DNA of 37,574 bases from Bradyrhizobium sp. NAS80.1 (GTDB taxonomy: Bacteria; Pseudomonadota; Alphaproteobacteria; Rhizobiales; Xanthobacteraceae). Within the stretch, counting starts at the first letter, position 1, and every line of letters starts with the position of its first letter. The position numbers and the translations under genes are program-made. Below are positions 9,047-17,635 of the stretch, piece by piece. The stretch is from contig NZ_LGHL01000120.1 of NCBI RefSeq assembly GCF_001908205.1, forward strand, positions 1-37,574, read 5' to 3'. Below the pieces are notes generated by a model, which searched no databases, was not told the DNA's origin, and worked only from the letters and a program-made list of their open reading frames with translations.

Positions 9047-9160
9047 TGGTTTCTCCTGCAATGCAAACGCACTGGCGTCCGTATCATGGTGTTGGCTTGT
9101 GCGATGCCCAACGGCGCGAGCAGCTTCCCGTTGGCGGGTCGTTTCCTCACAAATCCGATA

Positions 9161-10261
9161 CTAGTCGCGGCTACTTGGTAACGCTATCATTTTGTTCGCC
9201 GCAGCCGCGCCGGAAACGGCTGGCCCGTTGTCCGAGCGCCGCGACGATGAGCTTTGCCGCTCGATCACTTTGAAGCCGAGATCAAGCACCGGCTGCTCAG
9301 GGCGCCGTCCGTCGATCGCCTCGATCAGCATGGTGGCGGCTGTTTTGCCCATCTCGTAACGGTTGGTGCGCACGCTGGTGAGGGTCGGGACCGCGGAAGC
9401 CATGAATTCGAGGTCGTTGAATCCGACGATCGCGATCTGCTCTGGGACGGCGATCTCACGGCGCCGGCATTCGAACAGCACGCCCAGCGCAAGATCGTCA
9501 TTGGCGCAGAACACCGCATCGATGTCGGGCTCGCGCGCCAGCAGATCGGTGAACAGGGCTCCGCCGAGCGTCACTGAAGTCGGTGTGGCAGTCGTGACGA
9601 CGAGGCGCTGCTCGAACAGGCCGGCGTCTTTCATGGCGGACTGATAGCCATCCAGCCGCCGCTGTACCCGCGGGTCCATGCGCGCCCCGACGAAGCCGAT
9701 CTTGCGGTGGCCTTGATCGAACAGGTGGGCGATCGCTGCGCGCGCTGCATCATAGTGCGAAAAGCCGATCATCATATCGACCGGATTGGGCCCGATCTCC
9801 ATGATCTGCACGATCGGGCAGTCGGCGGCCTCGAGCATCGCGCGCGATTCCGTGGTCTGGTCGATGCCGGTGACGATGAGGCCGGCCGGCTTCTGCGCAA
9901 GAAACAGGCGCAGCAGCCTCTCTTCCTGGAGAATACTGTAGCGTGTGTTGGACAACTGGATCGAGTACCGGCTGCCTTCGGAGGCGTCATAGATGCCGCG
10001 CAGCACGTCCGAGAACACGTTATTGGTGAGCGAGGGGATCAGGACACCGATCACTTCGGTGCGTTGCGAGGCCAGCGCGCGTGCCGCGAGGTTCGGTACA
10101 TAGCCGAGCTCCTTGGCGGCGCTTTCGACCCGCGTCCTTTTGGCGACCGACAGCGCCTCGGGATTACGGAAGAAGCGGGACGCGGTGATCGGGCTGACTC
10201 CGGCAAGCTCGGCGACTTCCGCCAGCCGGATTTTGCCTGACTTGGTGCGTTTTCGACCCAT
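9161..10261 (-). CDS. LacI family transcriptional repressor
   Basis: The 366-residue protein has an N-terminal LacI helix-turn-helix (residues 11-32, IRLAEVAELAGVSPITASRF) and hinge helix (around LAARALASQRTEVIGVL), then a periplasmic-binding-like effector domain (about 65-335). The C-terminus carries an extra Ser/Arg/Ala-rich tail of roughly 30 residues. By family knowledge it represses sugar-use genes and releases DNA when a sugar or sugar acid binds. It lies between the two catabolic arms: divergent from the ABC importer and upstream of the dehydratase operon. Matching TGNNANCGNTNNCA-type operators occur at 10304-10317 and 9176-9189, the second within its own last codons. Confidence 0.94.
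   Translation of the reverse strand: MGRKRTKSGKIRLAEVAELAGVSPITASRFFRNPEALSVAKRTRVESAAKELGYVPNLAARALASQRTEVIGVLIPSLTNNVFSDVLRGIYDASEGSRYSIQLSNTRYSILQEERLLRLFLAQKPAGLIVTGIDQTTESRAMLEAADCPIVQIMEIGPNPVDMMIGFSHYDAARAAIAHLFDQGHRKIGFVGARMDPRVQRRLDGYQSAMKDAGLFEQRLVVTTATPTSVTLGGALFTDLLAREPDIDAVFCANDDLALGVLFECRRREIAVPEQIAIVGFNDLEFMASAVPTLTSVRTNRYEMGKTAATMLIEAIDGRRPEQPVLDLGFKVIERQSSSSRRSDNGPAVSGAAAANKMIALPSSRD
9176..9189. promoter_or_regulatory. LacI-family operator TGGTAACGCTATCA upstream of dehydratase operon
   Basis: This 14-mer fits the LacI/GalR-type consensus TGNNANCGNTNNCA at every fixed base. It matches the reverse complement of the site at 10304-10317 (TGGTAGCGCTGTCA) at 12 of 14 positions. 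It overlaps the last ten codons of the repressor gene and lies 130 bases before the dehydratase ATG, so it would control the dehydratase operon from an internal promoter or act as a roadblock. Confidence 0.65.
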
Positions 10262-10302
10262 TCGCTGCTCTTAACACAGTCACTCCCGCAAACAAAGGAA
10301 CG

Positions 10303-10331
10303 TTGACAGCGCTACCAGCAACGACTAACCA
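10303..10331 (+). promoter_or_regulatory. Promoter of the ABC importer operon with overlapping LacI-type operator
   Basis: TTGACA (10303-10308) is a perfect -35 hexamer; TAACCA (10326-10331), 17 bases later, is a plausible -10. The operator TGACAGCGCTACCA (10304-10317) overlaps the -35 and meets the consensus TGNNANCGNTNNCA at every fixed base. It lies in the divergent spacer 43 bases upstream of the repressor start and about 150 bases before the ATPase gene, so bound repressor would block the importer promoter and possibly its own. Confidence 0.65.
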
Positions 10332-10465
10332 AAGACAAATTGCCAAAGCCGCACAAACTGCTGACAATGTCGCCCGGTATGACCGGGCTTCGTTCAGCGA
10401 AGTTCAGAAAAAACAAGACGGTGGCGGCGCGACAGTTGCGTCGTCGGGTCGGAGGAGGGAGCTAG

Positions 10466-11527
<1,062 letters not shown>

Positions 11528-11602
11528 CGAGTGAAGTTTCAAACCACACAATAAGAACCACAGAATAAGAACCAGGGAGAAGACGACAGATGGCGAATTT
11601 TT

Positions 11603-12913
11603 TTGACTGACCGGCGCTCGGTGCTCAAGGGCGGAGCGACGTTGCTGGCCGCCGCGGCCGCCATGTCGAGCGAAGAACTGCTCGGCTACGCCCGGGCCTG
11701 GGCGCAGACGGCTCAGTGGAAGCCGGAAGCTGGTGCGAAGATCAACATGCTGCGCTGGAAGCGGTTCGTCGAAGCTGAAGACACTGCCTTCCTCAAGATC
11801 GTCGATGCGTTCCAGAAGGCCAACAACGTCACCATCAACGTGTCGAACGAGGCCTATGACGATGTCCAGCCCAAGGCCTCCGTGGCGGCGAACACTGGCC
11901 AGGGCCTCGACATGGTCTGGGGTCTCTACTCCTTGCCGTTCCTGTTTCCCTCCAAATGCACCGACATGACCGATGTCGCCGACCATCTCGCGAAGGTGAA
12001 CGGCGGCTGGACGCCGTCCGGCGAGGCCTATGGCAAGCTCAACGGCAAGTGGATCGGCATTCCCGTCGCCGCGACCGGAGGTCTCGTGAACTACCGCATC
12101 TCGGCGATGGAGAAGGCCGGACACAAGACCTTCCCGAAGGACCTGGCCGGCTTTGCCGACCTCGTGAAGGCGATGAATAAGAACGGTGCGCCCGCCGGCA
12201 TGGCGCTGGGCCACGCCTCCGGCGATGCCAACGGCTGGCTGCATTGGGCGTTGTGGGCGCATGGCGGCAATTTGATCGACAAGGACAACAAGGTCATCAT
12301 CAACTCGCCCGAGACCGCCAAAGCGCTGGAATATGTGAAGGGGCTCTACGAGAACTTCGTGCCAGGCACGGCCTCCTGGAACGACAGCAACAACAACAAG
12401 GCGTTCCTCGCCGACCAGCTCTTTCTGACCGTCAACGGCATCTCGGTCTATGTCGCGGCCAAGAAGGATGCTCCCAAGATCGCCGAGGACATGAATCACG
12501 CGCATCTGCCGGCCGGCCTCGACGGCAAGACGCGAGAGCTGCATCTGGGCTTCCCGATCCTCGTCTACAATTTCACGAAGTATCCGCAGACCTGCAAGGC
12601 GTTCACGGCGTTCATGCTCGAGCCCGCCCAGTTCAATCCCTGGATCGAGGCCGCGCAGGGCTATCTGTCGCACTTCCTGAAGGCCTACGATGCCAACCCG
12701 ATCTGGACGGCGGATCCCAAGAACACGCCGTACCGGGATGTCGCCGCGACCGCGATGACCCCGGCCGGTCTCGCGCAAATGAGCGAGGGCGCGGCGGCCG
12801 CGATTGCTGACTTCGTCGTCGTCGACATGTTTGCAAACTACTGCACCGGGCGAGAGGATCTGAAGACGGCGATGGCGACCGCGGAGCGTTCGACCAAGCG
12901 CATCTTCCGCTGA
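11603..12913 (+). CDS. Extracellular sugar-binding protein (Tat-type signal); 5' end frameshifted
   Basis: This is the periplasmic solute-binding protein of the importer (SBP bacterial 1 family, 436 residues from the first in-frame TTG at 11603). The N-terminus has a twin-arginine motif (DRRSVLKGG), a hydrophobic stretch and a likely cut after RAWAQ, so it is probably exported folded. The body has typical sugar-binding-protein features, e.g. NKAFLADQLFLTVNGISVY. The ribosome-binding site (AGGGAGA, 11574-11580) fits an ATG at 11590, not the TTG. That ATG runs ATG GCG AAT TTT TTT GAC TGA and stops because of a seven-T run; removing one T would fuse Met-Ala-Asn-Phe-Leu in frame with Thr-Asp-Arg-Arg. 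So the start is either a sequencing indel, a real mutation or a slippage site. Confidence 0.9.
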   Translation: MTDRRSVLKGGATLLAAAAAMSSEELLGYARAWAQTAQWKPEAGAKINMLRWKRFVEAEDTAFLKIVDAFQKANNVTINVSNEAYDDVQPKASVAANTGQGLDMVWGLYSLPFLFPSKCTDMTDVADHLAKVNGGWTPSGEAYGKLNGKWIGIPVAATGGLVNYRISAMEKAGHKTFPKDLAGFADLVKAMNKNGAPAGMALGHASGDANGWLHWALWAHGGNLIDKDNKVIINSPETAKALEYVKGLYENFVPGTASWNDSNNNKAFLADQLFLTVNGISVYVAAKKDAPKIAEDMNHAHLPAGLDGKTRELHLGFPILVYNFTKYPQTCKAFTAFMLEPAQFNPWIEAAQGYLSHFLKAYDANPIWTADPKNTPYRDVAATAMTPAGLAQMSEGAAAAIADFVVVDMFANYCTGREDLKTAMATAERSTKRIFR

Positions 12914-12920
12914 TCGGAAA

Positions 12921-12944
12921 GGCCGGCGCTCACGGGCGCCGGCC
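12921..12944 (+). terminator. GC-rich hairpin after the sugar-binding protein gene
   Basis: Perfect 9-bp arms GGCCGGCGC / GCGCCGGCC enclose a 6-base loop, starting 8 bases after the stop codon. There is no T-run. In ABC operons such hairpins often protect the binding-protein mRNA and cut read-through to the permeases; that role is inferred here. Confidence 0.65.
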
Positions 12945-13016
12945 GCATTCTGCTGCGGGCAATGCTCGGCTTGTCTTCGGAGCGGCCGGGCGTTGTCTTT
13001 CGGAACTGGAGTTGGA

Positions 13017-13976
13017 ATGAGCACCGTCCAAGCCTCAATACCCGCCCGCACGCCGTCGGCCGACGCGGTCTCGCGGTGGTCGCGCGTGCGTGCCGACCGT
13101 AACTTCATCGCGGTGTGGTTCATGCTGCCCGCGGCCGCGTTCCTGCTGCTGTTCCTGGCCTATCCGCTTGGGCTGGGCGTCTGGATGAGCTTCACGGACG
13201 CGCGCATTGGACGCACCGGCGTCTACATCGGGCTTGAGAACTACGAGTGGCTGTGGGACGACGCCATCTTCTGGCTGTCGGTGTTCAACACGCTGCTGTA
13301 CACGATCGTCGCGAGCGCCATCAAATTCGCGATCGGCTTGTATCTCGCACTGCTGCTTAATCGGAACATGCCGTTCAAGGCGTTCATCCGATCGATCGTC
13401 CTGATTCCCTTCATCGTGCCGACCGTGCTGTCGGCCATTGCCTTCTGGTGGATCTACGATTCCCAGTTCTCGATCATCTCCTGGTCGCTGACCAGGCTCG
13501 GCCTGATCTCGCACAACATCGACTTTCTCGGCGATCCGAATTGGGCGCGGGCCAGCGTCATCATCGCGAACATCTGGCGCGGCGTTCCCTTCGTCGCCAT
13601 CACCTTGCTCGCTGGCCTGCAGACCGTCTCTCCCTCGCTCTACGAGGCCGCGACCCTCGACGGAGCGACGAGCTGGCAGCGCTTCCGCCACATCACCTAT
13701 CCGCTGCTCACGCCGATCATCGCCGTGGTCATGACCTTTTCGGTGCTGTTCACCTTCACCGACTTCCAGCTCATCTGGGCGCTGACCCGCGGCGGTCCCG
13801 TCAATGCGACGCACCTGATGGCGACGCTGAGCTACCAGCGCGGCATCATCTCCGGACGCCTCGGCGAAGGCGCGGCGATCGCCACCGCGATGATCCCGTT
13901 CCTGCTCGCGGCGATTGCGATCTCGTGGTTCGGCATGCAGCGCCGCAAATGGCAGCAGGGAGGCAACAATGACTGA
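13017..13976 (+). CDS. Carbohydrate ABC transporter permease (MalF/UgpA type)
   Basis: The 319-residue inner-membrane permease has six predicted spans. The first is near residues 33-55 after a Ser/Arg-rich cytoplasmic lead, and the EAA loop that contacts the ATPase is EAATLDGATSWQRFRHITYP in the second half. I chose the ATG at 13017 because GGAG lies 6 bases upstream; a TTG at 12993 would add eight residues without a ribosome-binding site. The stop overlaps the next permease start by 8 bases, indicating translational coupling. It pairs with the downstream permease as the heterodimeric channel of the sugar importer. Confidence 0.94.
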   Translation: MSTVQASIPARTPSADAVSRWSRVRADRNFIAVWFMLPAAAFLLLFLAYPLGLGVWMSFTDARIGRTGVYIGLENYEWLWDDAIFWLSVFNTLLYTIVASAIKFAIGLYLALLLNRNMPFKAFIRSIVLIPFIVPTVLSAIAFWWIYDSQFSIISWSLTRLGLISHNIDFLGDPNWARASVIIANIWRGVPFVAITLLAGLQTVSPSLYEAATLDGATSWQRFRHITYPLLTPIIAVVMTFSVLFTFTDFQLIWALTRGGPVNATHLMATLSYQRGIISGRLGEGAAIATAMIPFLLAAIAISWFGMQRRKWQQGGNND

Positions 13977-14862
13977 CTCCACATTGCAATCCGCCGCCAC
14001 CGACGACGCCGAGGGCATGAGCTATCTGGAGTCGGTGCCGAGGCGTCTCGTCACGCTCTATCTGCCTCTCTTCATCATCCTGATCGTGCTGCTGTTCCCG
14101 TTCTACTGGATGGTTCTGACGGCCATCAAGCCGGACGAGCAACTCATCGACATGAACACCTACAACCCGTTCTGGGTCGTGCATCCCACCTTCAAGCACG
14201 TCAGCAAGCTGTTGTTCGAGACCCAGTATCCGCGCTGGCTGTGGAATACGATGTATGTCGCGCTCGGCGCCACGACTCTGTCCATCATCGCTAGCGTGCT
14301 GGCCGCCTATGCCATCGTGAGGCTGCGTTTCCGCGGAGCCGACACGGTCGGTGTCCTGATCTTCTTCGCCTATCTCGTGCCGCCCTCGATCCTCTTCATC
14401 CCGCTCGCCTCGGTGATCCAGGCTTACGGGCTGTTCGATTCTCCGCTGTCGCTGATCCTCGTCTATCCCACGCTTCTCATCCCGTTCTCAACCTGGCTGC
14501 TGATGGGCTACTTCAAGACCATCCCCTTCGAGCTCGAGGAATGTGCGCTGATCGACGGGGCAAGCCGCTGGCAGATCCTGGTCAAGATCGTGGTGCCGCT
14601 GGCGGTGCCCGGGCTGATCTCGGCCTTCATCTTCTCGTTCACGCTGTGCTGGAACGAGTTCATCTACGCGCTGACCTTCCTGCAATCGACACCGAACAAG
14701 ACCGTTCCGGTGGCCGTCGTCAACGAGTTCGTGGACGGCGACATCTACAAATGGGGGTCCTTGATGGCGGGCGCCCTGGTCGGCTCGCTGCCGCTGGTTG
14801 TCCTTTACGCCTTCTTTGTGGAGCATTATGTGTCGGCGATGACCGGCGCCGTGAAGGAATGA
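13969..14862 (+). CDS. Carbohydrate ABC transporter permease (MalG/UgpE type)
   Basis: The 297-residue second permease of the importer has a cytoplasmic lead of about 30 residues, six membrane spans and the EAA loop as EECALIDGASRWQILVKIVVP. The last ten residues after the final span (SAMTGAVKE) are the short MalG-like C-terminus. The ATG at 13969 lies within the end of the preceding permease gene and is preceded by AGGGAGG. It completes the ATPase-binding protein-permease-permease set at 10466-14862. Confidence 0.95.
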   Translation: MTDSTLQSAATDDAEGMSYLESVPRRLVTLYLPLFIILIVLLFPFYWMVLTAIKPDEQLIDMNTYNPFWVVHPTFKHVSKLLFETQYPRWLWNTMYVALGATTLSIIASVLAAYAIVRLRFRGADTVGVLIFFAYLVPPSILFIPLASVIQAYGLFDSPLSLILVYPTLLIPFSTWLLMGYFKTIPFELEECALIDGASRWQILVKIVVPLAVPGLISAFIFSFTLCWNEFIYALTFLQSTPNKTVPVAVVNEFVDGDIYKWGSLMAGALVGSLPLVVLYAFFVEHYVSAMTGAVKE

Positions 14863-14927
14863 TCGCGGGGCCTGCCTGAGAGCGCGTCAGGAGCGGCGCG
14901 TTCCGGCCAATAAGAAGGAGTAGGCTC

Positions 14928-15914
14928 TTGCATATTCTGGTTCTGGGCGCCGCCGGCATGGTCGGCCGCAAATTGTGTGAACGGCTGTTGCGCGACGGCC
15001 GGCTCGGCAAGAGTGACATCACCAAGCTGACCATCCACGACGTGGTCGAGCCCAAGAGGCCCGAGAAGGCCGGTTTCGCCGTCGACACGGTATCAGGCGA
15101 TTTCGCTGTCCCCGGTGCAGCCGAAAAGCTGATCGCCGGCCGCCCGGACGTGATTTTCCATCTCGCCGCGATCGTCTCGGGTGAAGCCGAGCTCGATTTC
15201 GACAAGGGCTACCGCATCAATCTCGACGGCACACGGATGCTGCTCGATGCCATCAGGCTCGTCGGCGGCGGCTACAAGCCGCGCGTGGTCTTCACCTCCT
15301 CGATCGCGGTGTTCGGCGCGCCATTCCCCGATGCGATCGGAGACGAATTCTTCCACACGCCGTTGCTCAGCTACGGCACGCAGAAGGCGATCGGCGAACT
15401 GCTGCTCGCCGACTATTCCCGCCGCGGCTTCCTCGACGGCATTGGCATCCGCCTGCCGACGATCTGCATCCGGCCCGGCCTGCCCAACAAGGCGGCATCG
15501 GGCTTCTTCTCCAACATCCTGCGTGAGCCGTTGGCCGGCAAGGAAGCGGTTCTTCCGGTGTCCGAGGACGTCCGCCACTGGCACGCCACGCCGCGCTCCG
15601 CTGTCGGCTTCCTGCTCCACGCCGGCACCATGGATCTCGCAAAGGTCGGCCCGCGCCGCAATCTGACCATGCCTGGCTTTTCGGCAACGGTCGGCGAGCA
15701 GATTGCTGCGCTCAAGCGGGTGGCTGGCGAAAAGGTCGCCGCGCGAATCAAGCACGAGCTGGATCCCTTCATCGTCAGCATTGTCGGCGGCTGGCCGCGC
15801 AATTTCGAAGCGAAGCGGGCGCGCGAGCTCGGTTTCACCACGGAAGAAAAGACCTTCGACGATATCATCCGCATTCACATTGAAGATGAGCTCGGCGGCA
15901 ATTTCGTCGCCTGA
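14928..15914 (+). CDS. denD: D-erythronate dehydrogenase-like NAD-dependent epimerase/dehydratase family protein
   Basis: The 328-residue extended SDR has GAAGMVGRK at residues 7-15 (GxxGxxG, NAD binding), the substrate-side serines FTSS at 123-126, and the catalytic Y150 and K154 in SYGTQKA. The overall pattern (HILVLGAAGMVGRKL start, IRLPTICIRPGLPNKAASGF, DVRHWHATPRSAV) is what I remember for DenD, which oxidises D-erythronate to 2-keto-D-erythronate. Here it sits between a sugar importer and a KDG kinase, so it may act on another aldonate. The start is a TTG with AAGAAGGAG 7 bases upstream; no ATG alternative retains the nucleotide-binding loop. Confidence 0.85.
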   Translation: MHILVLGAAGMVGRKLCERLLRDGRLGKSDITKLTIHDVVEPKRPEKAGFAVDTVSGDFAVPGAAEKLIAGRPDVIFHLAAIVSGEAELDFDKGYRINLDGTRMLLDAIRLVGGGYKPRVVFTSSIAVFGAPFPDAIGDEFFHTPLLSYGTQKAIGELLLADYSRRGFLDGIGIRLPTICIRPGLPNKAASGFFSNILREPLAGKEAVLPVSEDVRHWHATPRSAVGFLLHAGTMDLAKVGPRRNLTMPGFSATVGEQIAALKRVAGEKVAARIKHELDPFIVSIVGGWPRNFEAKRARELGFTTEEKTFDDIIRIHIEDELGGNFVA

Positions 15915-15937
15915 TCTGTGATTGAGCGGGTAGAGTG

Positions 15938-16912
15938 ATGGCGAGCGTTGCTTGCATCGGCGAATGCATGGTCGAGCTCCGGCAGGCTCAGGGCGGACAG
16001 TCCAGCGGGCAAGGGCAGGGCGGCGGCCTGTATTCGCGCGGCTTCGGTGGTGACACCCTCAACACCGCCGTCTATCTCGCGCGGCTCGAGGTCAAGGTCG
16101 ACTATCTTACCGCGCTTGGCGATGATGCATTAAGCGATGAGATGATCGCGGCCTGGACCGCCGAGGGCGTCGGGACCCGGCGCGTCGTGCGGTTGCCGGG
16201 CAAGCTGCCCGGCCTCTACATGATCCAGCTGGATGCGAAGGGCGAGCGCCAGTTCTTCCACTGGCGCGACAGCGCGGCGGCGCGCCAGTTGATGAACCTG
16301 CCGGAGACGGACGAGCTCCTCAACTCGCTGACGAGCTACGACATCGTCTATCTCTCCGCGATCACGCTCTCGATCTACGATGCGGCCGGGCGCGATCGCC
16401 TGTTCGCGGCGATCAAGCGCGCGCGCCTGCTCGGCACGCGCTTCGTGTTCGATACCAATTTCCGCGCGCGCGGCTGGCCCGATCGCGATGTCGCGCGCGA
16501 GGTATTTGCCGCGGCCTTCGCGGCCGCCGACATTGTGCTGACCTCGACCGAGGACCTGCTCGCGCTTTATCCCGGCGAGAGCCAGGATCAGCTGATGGCG
16601 CGCATCCCGACGCCTGAGCTGGTGTTCCGGCTCGCCGAACCGGTGAGCCGGCTGCGCTTCCCCGGCGGCGTCAGCGAAGTCCGTGCAGAACCGATGACCA
16701 AGCCCGTCGTCGACACCACGGCCGCGGGCGACAGCTTTGCCGCCGCCTATATAACCGCCCGGCTTGCCGGTTCTGATCCGGTCGAAGCCGCCCAGGCCGG
16801 GCATCGCCTCGCCAGCCTCGTGATCTGCTATCCTGGCGCCATCATTCCGGGCTATGCCATGCCGCCGAAGAAGCGGCCCCGGCCGGCGACCTCGCGCCAA
16901 GCGACCAAGTAG
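15938..16912 (+). CDS. kdgK: PfkB family sugar kinase, probable 2-dehydro-3-deoxygluconokinase
   Basis: The 324-residue ribokinase-fold protein has the N-terminal substrate motif GGDTLNTA (residues 38-45) and the C-terminal catalytic motif DTTAAGDSFAAAY, with the second Asp as base. By family and by its place before a KDPG aldolase it should phosphorylate 2-keto-3-deoxy-gluconate (or the galacto isomer) to KDPG, linking the dehydratase product to the Entner-Doudoroff pathway. The ATG at 15938 is preceded by an in-frame GTG; both are possible. The C-terminus carries a basic Pro/Arg/Lys tail of about 15 residues beyond the usual end. The next gene starts 12 bases after the stop. Confidence 0.88.
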   Translation: MASVACIGECMVELRQAQGGQSSGQGQGGGLYSRGFGGDTLNTAVYLARLEVKVDYLTALGDDALSDEMIAAWTAEGVGTRRVVRLPGKLPGLYMIQLDAKGERQFFHWRDSAAARQLMNLPETDELLNSLTSYDIVYLSAITLSIYDAAGRDRLFAAIKRARLLGTRFVFDTNFRARGWPDRDVAREVFAAAFAAADIVLTSTEDLLALYPGESQDQLMARIPTPELVFRLAEPVSRLRFPGGVSEVRAEPMTKPVVDTTAAGDSFAAAYITARLAGSDPVEAAQAGHRLASLVICYPGAIIPGYAMPPKKRPRPATSRQATK

Positions 16913-16924
16913 AATCGAAGATTG

Positions 16925-17575
16925 ATGACCACGACCGCCAAACAGAACCACCTCGTCGCGCTGTTCAAGGCCGCGACCGTCATTCCCGTCCTCACCATCG
17001 AGCGCATCCAGGACGCCGTGCCGCTGGCGCGTGCGCTGGTTGCCGGCGGCGTCCGCACGCTGGAGGTGACCCTGCGTACCCCTGTTGCCATCGAGGCAGC
17101 GAGGGCGATGATGGCCGAAGTCCCCGAGGCGATCGTCGGCATCGGCACGATTCTCAATCCGGCCGACTTCACCCGTGTCGAGAAGCTCGGCGTCGCGTTC
17201 GGCATCAGCCCGGGCGTGACCCCCGACCTCCTCAAGGCCGCCGCCGACAGCGCCTTGCCCTTCGCGCCGGGCATTGCCACGGCGTCCGAGCTGATGCTGG
17301 CGCTGTCCTACGGCCTCGACCTCGCAAAGTTCTTCCCGGCCGAGCAGGCCGGCGGCATCAAGGGCCTCCGCGCGCTCGGCGGGCCGTTCCCGAACGTGCG
17401 GTTCTGCCCGACCGGCGGGGTCGGCGAGGCCAATGCGGCGACCTGGCTCGCCGAACCCAACGTGGTCGCGGTCGGCGGTTCCTGGCTCTGCCCGACGGCC
17501 GAGATCAGGGCCGGGAACTGGGCCGGCATAACTGCCATCTGCCAGCGTACGCTGCAAGCCCTGAAAGCGGCGTGA
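16925..17575 (+). CDS. eda: Bifunctional KHG/KDPG aldolase
   Basis: The 216-residue class I aldolase cleaves KDPG to pyruvate and glyceraldehyde-3-phosphate. The catalytic residues align with those of E. coli Eda: E47 and R51 in TLEVTLRTP, and the Schiff-base K135 in LAKFFPAE. The phosphate-binding PTGGVGEANAATW follows. A TTG three bases before the ATG is less likely. The gene closes the plus-strand operon of importer, dehydrogenase, kinase and aldolase. No 6-phosphogluconate dehydratase is present, so the substrate should come from the kinase in the gene before. Confidence 0.95.
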   Translation: MTTTAKQNHLVALFKAATVIPVLTIERIQDAVPLARALVAGGVRTLEVTLRTPVAIEAARAMMAEVPEAIVGIGTILNPADFTRVEKLGVAFGISPGVTPDLLKAAADSALPFAPGIATASELMLALSYGLDLAKFFPAEQAGGIKGLRALGGPFPNVRFCPTGGVGEANAATWLAEPNVVAVGGSWLCPTAEIRAGNWAGITAICQRTLQALKAA

Positions 17576-17635
17576 AGTCTTGCCATCCCTAGGCTAAGAC
17601 TTAGGTCAGGTGAGAGACCCAAAGGAGAAGAGACC

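Noticed and set aside
7214..9181. Long plus-strand open frame (655 codons) opposite the dehydratase gene
   Set aside because: It is the mirror of the dehydratase reading frame in GC-rich DNA; the minus strand has a complete IlvD/Edd protein with its catalytic motifs.
12993..13019. Upstream TTG start for the first ABC permease
   Set aside because: No ribosome-binding site; the ATG at 13017 has GGAG at normal spacing.
17575..17602. Inverted repeat AAGTCTT...AAGACTT after the KDPG aldolase gene
   Set aside because: Seven-base arms with a 14-base loop and no T-run are too weak to call a terminator.
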